In this document: piece by piece, positions 45,411 through 53,995 of the stretch | How positions within the stretch are numbered: position 1 is the stretch's first letter | How the letters are laid out: each line of letters starts with the position of its first letter | Assembly: GCA_037444305.1 (NCBI GenBank) | Contig: JBBIMP010000020.1 | Coordinates: forward strand, 26,600-90,599 | Length of the DNA: 64,000 nucleotides | Origin: JBBIMP01 sp037444305 | GTDB taxonomy: Bacteria > Acidobacteriota > UBA6911 | Direction of reading: 5' to 3' | Made by a program: the position numbers and the translations under genes | Notes under the pieces: model-generated | Databases searched by the model: none | The model's input: the letters and a program-made list of their open reading frames with translations, nothing else | Told to the model about the DNA's origin: nothing

Positions 45411-47698
45411 GCGAGCCCCTTCCGCTTGCGGAGAATCCACTCTGCCGAGACGGCGGCGGCAATCAGAATGAAGACGGCCGGCATGTCCCACAGGTCCCTG
45501 GTCTCCACCTGGGCCACGCCGCTCTCGACGTAGGAAATGTCTTCGGGCAGGTGGCGTGCCTGCGCCAGCGTGTAATATCGCCCCCCCGTGTCCCCGGCCA
45601 GCTGCGACAGGAGGCGGGTGTTCTGCGCCGCGTCCCGGAACTCCTCTCCCGATTCCGCTACCCGAAAGGTGGTGCGCGCCGTACCCAGGCTCCGGCTCCC
45701 GAAGTCGAAGTCGACCGAGACCTCGTGAATTCCATCCTCCAGCGGCTTGAACCGTCCCTGGTAGATCCCCTCGCGTTCGACCGACCAGGAGAGCGGGACA
45801 CCGGCAATCTGGCCGGAGGGAGACTTGACGCGCGCGTTCACCTGCGCGTTGTTCAGCGGGATGAAGGAGGCATCGTTGGCTTCCGCCCGCAGCAGGACGG
45901 TTTCCTCGAGCGAGTACGAGTGCCGCTCGGTCTCGAGCGCAAGCGCGTCGGGCACCTCGTTCACCAACCAGCGGAGCATCTGCCGCCAGAAAAGCTCGTG
46001 GAAATTGTCCCGGTGGTCCTGCTCCATGCGCCATCGCCAGGTCGATCCGGTCAGGAGCGCCATGGCCCTCCCGCGCCCGTAGCGCTGAAACGCGAGGACT
46101 GCGGGACCCGTTCCTTGCGCGTCCGGAAGAATCCCTTCGAGCAGAACCGTCGCCCCCGGCTTGACGCCCGCCGTTGGATTGATGCCGACCAGCGCGGGAG
46201 CGCTTCCCCATCTCTTCGCGTTTTCGTCTTCGTCCATCGACAGCCGCGTAACCGGATGGACCTTTCCGTAGCTTCCCAGGCGCACCTTGTATTCGAGTTC
46301 CCGCCAGCCGGCATTCCCGGTCCCCCCGGCGTCACGCAGGTTGACGGGCAACACATCTTCGAGCGGTGTATTCAGGTAGCCCCCCTGACCGAAGGAATTC
46401 CGCCCTCCCAGCATCAGGAAGCCCCCGCCCCGTCGGCTGACGAAGTCCGAAATCAGCCTCATCTGGTCGAAAGAGAAAAAGCTCGCCTCCACGCTCCCCA
46501 CGATGATCGCCTTGTAGCGGAAGAGTTCCGCCTTCTCCAGCGGGAAGCCCTTGGCCAACACCGATGCATCCTCCACGCCCTGCCGCAGGAATTTCCCGTC
46601 CGCCTGCCGCAGAAGAGTGGTCAGCTGAAGGTTGCGGTCTTCCTCCGCAGCCCTGCGGATAAAAGCATAAACCCACCTCGGTTCCCCTTCCACGTAGAGA
46701 ATCGCGGGCTGCTCGTCCTCGATCCGGACCAGCATGTTGTTTTCGTTGTTCTGGGTGACGACTTCGCCGCCCAGCGGGTCCAGGCGGAATGTGAAAATTC
46801 TCGCCCCGGCGGCATCGCCCGTGAAGTGCACTTTGTGAGTCTTGACCTCGCCATCGCTGCCGAGGGTGATCTCGGTGCTCTGGAGCGGCCGGCTTCCCGC
46901 AAGTACCTGCAGGCGCGCCTTCCTCCCTGCGTACCCTCTGGACCGGATCGTGACATCCGCTTCGATGAGCGAGTCCTTGAGCACCTTCCGGGGGCCAGTC
47001 ACTCTGAGAATTTCCGCATCCCGCGGCAGGCTGCCGGCCCCGACGCCGACCGGGTACACGGGCGTGTTCGCGGCCCGGAGCCGGGCGGCAGCCGCGGCCA
47101 GCCCGGTGGAGCGGTTGTCGGCGCCGTCGGTGACCAGCACGATGCCCGCAAGGCTGACGTCGGACATCTCCTCGGCCACCCGGTTCAGGACCTGTTCAAT
47201 GCTGGTGATGTTGCCCCTGCGGGGGAGATCCTCGAAGCCCGCCACACGCTCGGCCTGTCCCGAAAAACGGAAAAAGCGGAGCTGGAATTTCCGGCCGAGT
47301 TCGTCGAGGAAGGGATGCATGCCGGGGGTAAGCAGATTCCGCACCTGATCCAGGCGGGATTCCCCTCCCGGGCCGTCCTCTATCTCCATGCTCTTGCTCA
47401 CGTCATAGGCAATAGCGACATGGCCCTTCTGCGGGATGACCGATTTCAACAACAGGACCGGCTGCAGGAAGATGAAGATCAGCAGCAGAAGCGGGACCGC
47501 GCGCAGCAGCAGGAACAGCGCGCGCCAACGCGGCGTGAACACCGCCGCGGTCTGCCGGTAGAGAAGCCAGGAGAGGACGATGGCCGCCGCCAGCAGAACC
47601 CAGGTCAGAGCCGCGGGCCAGGGCGCCTGGAAGGCGAAAGCTCCCTTCTGATAAACCAGCGGCCGGTATTTGAAGAAGAATTCGAAAATCTCTGTCAT
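45407..47698 (-). CDS. VWA membrane protein with glutamine-amidotransferase-like domain
   Basis: A 763-residue protein. Two N-terminal membrane helices (ALTWVLLAAAIVLSWLLY and LLRAVPLLLLIFIFLQPVLL) precede a VWA domain whose MIDAS reads D99-x-S101-x-S103 (AYDVSKSMEI) with a distal TDGADNRS. A beta-rich domain and a class I amidotransferase-like domain follow (ILYVEGEPRWVYAFIRR, then FVSRRGGGFLMLGGRNSFG), and a C-terminal helix near 740. This layout is known in MoxR-linked VWA proteins. It starts 92 bases after the second DUF4159 gene and overlaps the caspase-like gene. Confidence 0.87.
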   Translation of the reverse strand: MTEIFEFFFKYRPLVYQKGAFAFQAPWPAALTWVLLAAAIVLSWLLYRQTAAVFTPRWRALFLLLRAVPLLLLIFIFLQPVLLLKSVIPQKGHVAIAYDVSKSMEIEDGPGGESRLDQVRNLLTPGMHPFLDELGRKFQLRFFRFSGQAERVAGFEDLPRRGNITSIEQVLNRVAEEMSDVSLAGIVLVTDGADNRSTGLAAAAARLRAANTPVYPVGVGAGSLPRDAEILRVTGPRKVLKDSLIEADVTIRSRGYAGRKARLQVLAGSRPLQSTEITLGSDGEVKTHKVHFTGDAAGARIFTFRLDPLGGEVVTQNNENNMLVRIEDEQPAILYVEGEPRWVYAFIRRAAEEDRNLQLTTLLRQADGKFLRQGVEDASVLAKGFPLEKAELFRYKAIIVGSVEASFFSFDQMRLISDFVSRRGGGFLMLGGRNSFGQGGYLNTPLEDVLPVNLRDAGGTGNAGWRELEYKVRLGSYGKVHPVTRLSMDEDENAKRWGSAPALVGINPTAGVKPGATVLLEGILPDAQGTGPAVLAFQRYGRGRAMALLTGSTWRWRMEQDHRDNFHELFWRQMLRWLVNEVPDALALETERHSYSLEETVLLRAEANDASFIPLNNAQVNARVKSPSGQIAGVPLSWSVEREGIYQGRFKPLEDGIHEVSVDFDFGSRSLGTARTTFRVAESGEEFRDAAQNTRLLSQLAGDTGGRYYTLAQARHLPEDISYVESGVAQVETRDLWDMPAVFILIAAAVSAEWILRKRKGLA

Positions 47699-47790
47699 GC
47701 GCCTCTGCCTTTATCCGTGGCGACCTGCACGGTTCTTCCCTCGCCGGGGATGGTGCCGCGTCGGATGATCCCGGATTCCTCGCCGTCCCC

Positions 47791-48600
47791 CTAGTGACTC
47801 ATGGCATAAATGATCGCATTGATGCCCATCTGGTACGCGTAGGTCGAGTACCTCGCCGGAAAGCCCGGCAGGTCAGCCCACTCCCACGCGTCTCCCAGGT
47901 CCGTGTTCCAATTGATGACGACCATGAGGCGTCCCGTGTCGTCGAAAATCCCGCGACAGTGCGGGACGATGCCGTCCTGTTCGTGCGTGTTTCTTTCGTA
48001 GAGAGCCGCCCCGACGTTCGGAACCTGGATGATCTCCCCGATATCGTAGTAGCAGTGAAATATCGGGTGCGTGAGATCGAGATCGACGATCTTCTTTCCG
48101 GGAAGGACGCGCTCGATGTTCTGCCGGAAATTCTCCCACTCCCAGGTGCCCCAGAAGTCGTCGCAGAAAAGGAATCCGCCTCGCCGCAGGTACTCGCCCA
48201 GCGCAGCGGCTTCAGGATCGGTCAGGTTCAGGTGGCCGACTTCCACGGCATAAACGAACGGATATTGAAAAATGGCGGGATCCGTCAGCGGGATGGCTTT
48301 TCCCCGTTCGGCCACACCGATGTTCGTGAGCCGCTGAATTCCCAGGATGAACTGGCGATCGGCCTTCGGCCAATCGGTGTACCAGCCTTTGTAATAGGCC
48401 CAGGGTCCTAAACCAGTGTGAACGGAGCGGACGAAGGTGAACTCCGACTTGCCGTCGTCCATGGTTCCGGAAAACGCATCAGGCTCCGGCAGCGGCACCG
48501 GCGGGCGGCGTCGCTGCGCCAGCGCATGCACGAAGAAAAGCAGCATCCCCACCGCCAACGCGGCAAGGCAACGCTTCCATAGACTGTTCCGCTTCGTCAA
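47791..48600 (-). CDS. Exported DUF4159 protein (second copy)
   Basis: First gene of the cluster, 269 residues from TTG 48600. I prefer this start because the N-terminus then reads as a standard signal peptide (TKRNSLWKRCLAALAVGMLL) and because an extended -10 promoter at 48645-48653 would place the transcript start near 48638, downstream of the GTG at 48663. DUF4159 features match the first copy: FQYPFVYAVEVGHLNLTD, YLRRGGFLFCDDFWG, LTHPIFHCYYDIGEI and DAWEWADLPGFP. The pair probably arose by ancient duplication; similarity is moderate. Confidence 0.8.
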   Translation of the reverse strand: MTKRNSLWKRCLAALAVGMLLFFVHALAQRRRPPVPLPEPDAFSGTMDDGKSEFTFVRSVHTGLGPWAYYKGWYTDWPKADRQFILGIQRLTNIGVAERGKAIPLTDPAIFQYPFVYAVEVGHLNLTDPEAAALGEYLRRGGFLFCDDFWGTWEWENFRQNIERVLPGKKIVDLDLTHPIFHCYYDIGEIIQVPNVGAALYERNTHEQDGIVPHCRGIFDDTGRLMVVINWNTDLGDAWEWADLPGFPARYSTYAYQMGINAIIYAMSH

Positions 48601-48644
48601 GCGAGCTACCCACCCTGAGCTTTCAATCCGACAATGTTGCAGAG

Positions 48645-48653
48645 AGTATAGCA
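48645..48653 (-). promoter_or_regulatory. Extended -10 promoter of the MoxR/VWA cluster
   Basis: On the minus strand TGCTATACT, a full TGn extended -10 with five of six bases of TATAAT, about 45 bases before the chosen TTG start of the first cluster gene. No -35 is evident. It lies in the divergent-free gap downstream of the M16 gene start region. Confidence 0.55.
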
Positions 48654-48863
48654 AAGCGTCCACTCCAAGCCTATATACGCTCCGGATCCGCCGGCGTTTG
48701 GCTTTTCGAGGCGACAGTCGAGAAATACTGACAGTTTAGGATAGGCGTGGGGGCGAGGATCCGTGAAAGGCAGCGCCCCTGGGACACGGATTCAGTCTGG
48801 TTCTTTCGCTGTTTATCCGCGTGCCAGGATGCCGGCTACCCCCTGTTTCACGAGCACCCTGGG

Positions 48864-50213
48864 CTAGGGCGCTATCAGGCTCACCGGGCCGAGGGTCTCC
48901 AGCTCCGTCTTGATGGTCCCCGACGGGCCGCTCACCAGCAGCACCAGGCCGCCGGGGAAGATCCAGTCCTTGAGGGCCTGTTTCACGGCATCCTGGTCGC
49001 TGCGCCGCAGCAGATCCTCGAAGCTGACCAAGTAGTTCGTCCCCAGCCGGTAGAGCTCGGAGTCCAGCATCCGCCGGCAGATCCCCTCCGTACTCTTCAG
49101 GTCGAGGGCGAATTTCGCCAGCCATCTCTGCCGCGCGGCCTCCAGCTCCTCCCGCGTGGGACCCGACTCCTTCAATACCTCGGCGACCTCCAGGATCTTG
49201 CGGATTTCGGCGAGCGCCTGGTCTGCTGCCGCCTGGCCCTGGATCGTGAAGGGGCCGGACATCCTGCGGCCTTCGCCCGTGACCGTGAGCAGCGATGTCG
49301 GCAGCGCCTTCGTCAGGCGTTCCTCCAGGACCGCAGCGGCCAGCGCGCCGGCGTAATAAGCCCGCTCCTCGCGCTGGGGCCAGAGATTGCCCATCACGAA
49401 CTGCGCCGCGGGGGACGATGGATCGTCCTCCAGGAAGACGTTTCTGGCTGCCGGCTTGCGCGGCGGCAGGAAGGTGAACGGGATGGAGTCCTTCCGCACC
49501 CACACGCCCCAGATTCTCGTCGCCTTAGGAATCAGGGCGTCGGCGGGCACCGGGCCCACAACCGTCAAAAACGCGTCGCCGGGGGAGAAGAAACGGTCAT
49601 GGAAGTGCCGGATGTCGCCGATCGTGATGTTGCGGAGCGTGGCGGGAGTGCCCTCCATGGGCCTGCCATAGCTCGTTCCCCTGAACATCTCGATCTCGAA
49701 ACGCTCGCGCACCCTCTGCCTCGGATCCGCAGGAAGCGCCAGTTTGGCGAGCCGGGCTTCCCTGGCCTTCTCCAGGTCGTCCTCGTCGAACCTGGCCTCG
49801 CAGACCGCCTGATACAGCAGCAACAGGGCGCGCTCGTAACCGGCACCGGGGACGTTCAGGATGAACCGGATCCCGTCCCAGTCGGCCTTCACTTCCAGTG
49901 AAGCATCCAGGAAAGCGAGCTCGCCCTGGATGTCCTTCGCCGACCGGTCGAGTGTCTCCTTCGCGAAGAGGTCGGCGGCGAGCGCGGCGAGACCCGCCTT
50001 CCCCGCAGGATCGTAGCTGGAGCCGTAGCGCAGCAGCAATCCCATGGTCATGCGGTCACCTAAGTGAGGCGTATGGGCTACGGAGACCTGCAGGTCGTTC
50101 AGCAGCCTCTTGTAGGTCACATCAGGCAGAACGACGCCCGCCTGGGGAGATGCCGACGGGCAAAGGCCCGCCGTTAGGAACAGCGCCAGCAGCAGACAAA
50201 GGGCAGATTTCAT
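48864..50213 (-). CDS. Exported M16-family protein lacking the zinc motif
   Basis: A 449-residue protein with signal peptide (SALCLLLALFLTAGLCPS) and two M16 (insulinase-like) half domains: YKRLLNDLQVSVAHTPHLGD, MTMGLLLRYGSSYDPAGKAG, and later FHDRFFSPGDAFLTVVG and QFVMGNLWPQREERAYYA. The HxxEH zinc motif expected right after AGKAG is replaced by GLAALAADLF (about 74-83), so it should be catalytically dead. Such subunits usually pair with an active M16 partner, which is not in this window. ATG 50213 begins the signal peptide; ATG 50234 is possible. Divergent from tldD. Confidence 0.82.
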   Translation of the reverse strand: MKSALCLLLALFLTAGLCPSASPQAGVVLPDVTYKRLLNDLQVSVAHTPHLGDRMTMGLLLRYGSSYDPAGKAGLAALAADLFAKETLDRSAKDIQGELAFLDASLEVKADWDGIRFILNVPGAGYERALLLLYQAVCEARFDEDDLEKAREARLAKLALPADPRQRVRERFEIEMFRGTSYGRPMEGTPATLRNITIGDIRHFHDRFFSPGDAFLTVVGPVPADALIPKATRIWGVWVRKDSIPFTFLPPRKPAARNVFLEDDPSSPAAQFVMGNLWPQREERAYYAGALAAAVLEERLTKALPTSLLTVTGEGRRMSGPFTIQGQAAADQALAEIRKILEVAEVLKESGPTREELEAARQRWLAKFALDLKSTEGICRRMLDSELYRLGTNYLVSFEDLLRRSDQDAVKQALKDWIFPGGLVLLVSGPSGTIKTELETLGPVSLIAP

Positions 50214-50401
50214 CGTTGATATCCCTGATTCCACAAAGATTGAAGGCTATCACAATCCTTCCACCCCCCTCAAGATCGTGATGGAGTCCGTTCGCGCATC
50301 CACCGAGGGACCCGCGACTCGCGCGCGTTGAACCGCGTCCAGGAGGTGGATTCCCGATCGAATCCGGCCGAATACTGCGGGGATCGTCCGGCCCGTTGCC
50401 T

Positions 50402-50409
50402 GCTATAAT
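50402..50409 (+). promoter_or_regulatory. Extended -10 promoter of tldD
   Basis: GCTATAAT within TGCTATAAT (50401-50409), a perfect extended -10. The expected transcript start, about 50416, is only some 5 bases before the tldD ATG, so the mRNA would be nearly leaderless; no Shine-Dalgarno is seen. Confidence 0.6.
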
Positions 50410-50420
50410 GCCGCATTCCT

Positions 50421-51857
50421 ATGACCGATGACCGTTCAGTCTTTCTCGACAGATACGGAATCACAACGCGGGATCTCGAACGATTAATGTCCGAGGCCCT
50501 TTCCCGGGGCGGGGACTACGGGGACATCTACCTGGAGCACACGGCCAGGGAATTCCTCACCCTGGAAGAGGGAATTCTCAAGCACGCCGGCAGAAACATC
50601 CTGGAAGGTGCAGGAATCCGGGTCATCTCGGGCGAAAAGACCGGCTACGCATACGCCGACGGCTTCGACATGGCGGAGATCGGCGCGGCGGCCCGCACTG
50701 CAGGGGTGATAGCCGCGCGCGGAGACTCCGCCGACGGCCGCATTCCCGGAGGATCGCCGCCGCGCGGGCACGACCTCTACCCGCTGAACCGGCCTGTCGT
50801 CGAGGAGGACCTCGCCGCCAAGATCCTCCTGCTCGAGTCGGCGGATCGGGCGGCACGCGCCCTCGATTCCCGGATCGCGGAATCCCGGATTGTCTTGCTG
50901 AGCGAAATCAGACACGTGGCGATCTTCAATTCCAATGGAGCCTTGGTCGAGGACACGCGCCCGCTCTCCGTGTTCCAGGTTTCCTGCATCGCCGAGGAAA
51001 ACGGCGACCGGCAGATCGGGATCAAGGGTGGCGGCGGGAGATCCGGCATGGAATTCTTCGATTCGATGCCGCCCGAGCATTTTGCCCGCGAGGCCGCTGC
51101 CCAGGCCCTCCGCCTGCTGGAAGCGCGCGAGGCTCCCGCAGGACCGATGACGGTGGTCCTGGGGCCCGGCTGGCCCGGAATACTGCTGCACGAGGCCGTG
51201 GGGCACGGACTGGAGGCTGATTTCAACCGTAAGGGGCTCTCGGCGTTTTCCGGCAGAATCGGGCAACGGGTTGCGTCTGAGCTCTGCTCCGTCGTGGACG
51301 ATGGGACGCTGCCGGGCCGGAGAGGATCGCTCAACGTGGACGACGAGGGTTGCCCCACCGGCCGGACGCTATTGATCGAAAAGGGCATCCTCCGCGGGTA
51401 CATGCAGGATGTCCTCAGCAGCCGGCTGACCCGCGCCCCGGTCACAGGCAATGGGAGGCGGGAGAGCTATGCCTTCATCCCCATGCCGCGGATGACCAAC
51501 ACTTTCATGCTGCCCGGACCGCACGACCCGGAGGAGATCATACGGTCGGTTTCCAAGGGCCTGTACGCGGCCAACTTCGGCGGCGGCCAGGTAGACATCA
51601 CCAGCGGAAATTTCGTCTTCTCGGCATCGGAAGCGTATCTGATCGAGGGGGGCAGACTCACGGCACCGGTCCGGGGAGCCACGCTCGTAGGAAGCGGTCC
51701 GGAAATCCTGAATAAGGTATCCATGGTGGGCAACCAGCTGCTGCTTGACGACGGCGTCGGCACCTGCGGTAAGGACGGGCAGAGTGTGCCCGTCGGGGTG
51801 GGCACACCGGCGCTGCGGGTGGACGAAATGACGGTCGGCGGCACAGCCCCCTCCTGA
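50421..51857 (+). CDS. tldD: TldD metalloprotease subunit
   Basis: TldD and TldE form a heterodimeric zinc protease that degrades unfolded peptides and, in E. coli, matures microcin B17 and helps with CcdA turnover. The 478-residue protein has the signature HEAVGHGLEAD (H257, E258, H262), FSGRIGQRVAS, and the C-terminal GNFVFSASEAYLIEGG, all diagnostic. It runs from ATG 50421, five bases after the predicted transcription start. tldE follows after 45 bases. No precursor peptide or RiPP gene is visible beside it. Confidence 0.94.
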   Translation: MTDDRSVFLDRYGITTRDLERLMSEALSRGGDYGDIYLEHTAREFLTLEEGILKHAGRNILEGAGIRVISGEKTGYAYADGFDMAEIGAAARTAGVIAARGDSADGRIPGGSPPRGHDLYPLNRPVVEEDLAAKILLLESADRAARALDSRIAESRIVLLSEIRHVAIFNSNGALVEDTRPLSVFQVSCIAEENGDRQIGIKGGGGRSGMEFFDSMPPEHFAREAAAQALRLLEAREAPAGPMTVVLGPGWPGILLHEAVGHGLEADFNRKGLSAFSGRIGQRVASELCSVVDDGTLPGRRGSLNVDDEGCPTGRTLLIEKGILRGYMQDVLSSRLTRAPVTGNGRRESYAFIPMPRMTNTFMLPGPHDPEEIIRSVSKGLYAANFGGGQVDITSGNFVFSASEAYLIEGGRLTAPVRGATLVGSGPEILNKVSMVGNQLLLDDGVGTCGKDGQSVPVGVGTPALRVDEMTVGGTAPS

Positions 51858-51902
51858 TTCCACAACCCGGCAGCCGTTTGTTTTCCCCATTGAGGGCGCT
51901 GC

Positions 51903-53270
51903 ATGACGGACCAGGCCAGGACGAAAATCGAGGAACTTGCAGGAGGAGTCGTCCGCATGGCGGTGGCGGCGGGGGCGAGCGAGGCAGAGGTGCTGGTGCG
52001 CATCGGCAGCGCGTTCTCCGCCACGGTGCGCGCCGGCGCGGTGGAAAGGCTGCTCCAGGCCGGCTTCCGCAAACTTGGGCTGAGGATTTTTGCGAAATCC
52101 AGATCGGCGCTGTCTGCAACCTCGGATTTCTCGCCCGGCACCCTCAGCGACCTGGTGGCCAGAACGCTCGAAATGGCCCGCGCCGCCGGCGAAGACCCCG
52201 CCATCGGGCTCCCCGGCGGGGAATGCTACAGCAACCCGGACCCCGCCCTTCACCTGAGTTTCCCCGGGGCGGCCTCCATGCCGCCCGAATCCAGGATAGA
52301 CCTCGCGCGAAGATGCGAAGCCGCCGCCCTGACCTTCGACCCGCAGATCACAAATTCAGAGGGAGGATCCTTCGAAAACTCCTCGATCCACAACGTCTAC
52401 GCCAACTCCCTCGGGGTGTTGAAGGCGTACGAAAAGTCGCTCTGTTCGCTCTCCGCCACCGCACTCGCGGAGCAGGATGGCCGCAAGCAGAGGGATTACT
52501 GGCAGGCAAGGGCACTCGACGCTTGCGGACTGCCCCCGCCCGAAATGGTGGGGCGTGAGGCCGCGCGGAGAACGCTGCGGCGACTGGGCGCGAGCCGTCT
52601 GACGACGCGCGAAGTGCCGGTCGTCTTCGATCCGCTTGCGGCTGCGAGCCTTCTGGGGCACATCGCGGAGGCCGTCTCCGGCACTGCGCTCGTGCGCCAG
52701 GCGTCCTTTTTGCTGAATAGGATCGGGCACAGGATAGCCTCGCCGCTGGTCACCATCATCGATGACGGGCTGCTGCCGCAAGGCCTGGGTTCCCGGCAAT
52801 TCGACTCCGAAGGCCTGCCCTCGCGGACGACTACGGTCGTGCGCGAGGGAGTGCTGGAAAACTACCTGCTGGACAGCTATGCCGCCAGAAGGCTCGGCAT
52901 GAGCCCTACCGCAAATTCGGACCGGGAACCCGACGGCGCCCCCTCCTCCGGACCATCGAACTTCTACCTCCGGCCGGGCGACCTGACACCCGGGGAGATC
53001 ATCGCATCCGTCCGGCAGGGACTTTACGTCACCGAACTCCTCGGCTTCGGGGTCAACATCGTGTCGGCCAACTACAGCCAGGGGGCGGCAGGCCTGTGGA
53101 TCGAAAACGGCAGGCTGGGTCCGCCCGTGGAGGAAATCACCATCGCCGGCAACCTACGGGAAATGCTGCTGAACATCACCGCCGTCGGGGACGACCTGCA
53201 GCCCCTCGCCGAGATTTTCGCCCCTACGATCCTCATCTCGCGCATGACTGTCAGCGGATCCCAGCCCTGA
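51903..53270 (+). CDS. tldE: TldE/PmbA subunit
   Basis: Non-catalytic partner of TldD that completes the tunnel-like protease. The 455-residue protein has the U62/PmbA plan: N-terminal EAEVLVRIGSAFSATVRAG, a central STVE-like region (SEGGSFENSSI), VVFDPLAAASLLGHIAEAVSG, QFDSEGLPSRTTTVVREG and a C-terminal VNIVSANYSQGAAGLWIENG. The zinc HExxxH of TldD is absent, as expected for TldE. GAGGG lies eight bases before ATG 51903. Cotranscribed with tldD. Confidence 0.93.
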   Translation: MTDQARTKIEELAGGVVRMAVAAGASEAEVLVRIGSAFSATVRAGAVERLLQAGFRKLGLRIFAKSRSALSATSDFSPGTLSDLVARTLEMARAAGEDPAIGLPGGECYSNPDPALHLSFPGAASMPPESRIDLARRCEAAALTFDPQITNSEGGSFENSSIHNVYANSLGVLKAYEKSLCSLSATALAEQDGRKQRDYWQARALDACGLPPPEMVGREAARRTLRRLGASRLTTREVPVVFDPLAAASLLGHIAEAVSGTALVRQASFLLNRIGHRIASPLVTIIDDGLLPQGLGSRQFDSEGLPSRTTTVVREGVLENYLLDSYAARRLGMSPTANSDREPDGAPSSGPSNFYLRPGDLTPGEIIASVRQGLYVTELLGFGVNIVSANYSQGAAGLWIENGRLGPPVEEITIAGNLREMLLNITAVGDDLQPLAEIFAPTILISRMTVSGSQP

Positions 53271-53419
53271 TTCGGGGACACGGCGAGATTCCCATCCGCT
53301 ATCCGTCCCGGATCCTCCCGCCGTGGCTTTTCTGGCCAAGAGCTCGCATGCCCCGGCATCGGTCCGCAGGCAGAGAACGCATTCCAGGAGAGGCTGGCAA
53401 AAAAACCGGAGGACGAATG

Positions 53420-53425
53420 TATAAT
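53420..53425 (+). promoter_or_regulatory. Candidate -10 element giving a leaderless transcript
   Basis: Perfect TATAAT with ATG 53432 starting seven bases after its end, the distance of a transcription start. A GGAGG at 53408-53412 lies upstream of it and could instead serve ATG 53417. Confidence 0.4.
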
Positions 53426-53431
53426 GCGGGC

Positions 53432-53950
53432 ATGACCGAATTCAGAATGGAGCCAAGAAGTCAGAACCGCACTGTTACGATCTTCCTCATGGCCGCCGTC
53501 TTCGCCCTGGGAGCCGGAGCGGTTTTCTTCTACATCCGCTACCAGGACCGCAACCCTCCGCCGTCGGGCGAAGGGCTCACGGTCATTCCCGGAATGCTGC
53601 GCGCGGGGGATTCGAACTTCGAGTTTTACAAAAACCGCGTCCAGATCAAAAACGTCAAGGCCAGCCTCGGCATCAATTTCGCCCAGAACCGGATCGCGAT
53701 CATCGAAGGCATCATCGCCAACGAAGGGGACCGGAAACTCGAAGCCCTGGAACTCCACATCGCGCTCTACGACGTCTGGGACAAGCTGTCCAAGGAGAGG
53801 ATCGCCACGCCGCTCCGCCCGGGAATCGGGCTGAAACGCCCGATGCAGCCGCTGGAACGGCGGACATTCACGGTATTCATCGAACCGATCGAACAGTTCT
53901 GGAATCCGAAGCGCCTCGAGATCGAAATCACTGGTCTGAAGTACCACTGA
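53432..53950 (+). CDS. Membrane-anchored FxLYD/DUF2393-like protein
   Basis: A 172-residue protein with one N-terminal membrane helix (TVTIFLMAAVFALGAGAVFFYI) and an extracytoplasmic beta-sandwich of about 110 residues (NRIAIIEGIIANEGDRKLEAL, then LHIALYDVWDKLSKERI and PLERRTFTVFIEPIEQFWN). The pattern of conserved 'extra-cytoplasmic Ig-like' strands with NEGD recalls DUF2393/FxLYD proteins; I am not certain of the family. Two starts are possible: ATG 53417 (GGAGG four bases away) and ATG 53432 (leaderless). It lies between tldE and the HEAT-cyclophilin lipoprotein, all plus strand. Confidence 0.65.
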   Translation: MTEFRMEPRSQNRTVTIFLMAAVFALGAGAVFFYIRYQDRNPPPSGEGLTVIPGMLRAGDSNFEFYKNRVQIKNVKASLGINFAQNRIAIIEGIIANEGDRKLEALELHIALYDVWDKLSKERIATPLRPGIGLKRPMQPLERRTFTVFIEPIEQFWNPKRLEIEITGLKYH

Positions 53951-53995
53951 CCGGGGCGACGGAATCGCGCAAACGCACATTCCGGATCACTCAAC

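Noticed and set aside
48601..48663. GTG 48663 as start of the second DUF4159 gene
   Set aside because: It would lie upstream of the predicted transcription start and adds a non-signal N-terminus; TTG 48600 gives a standard signal peptide.
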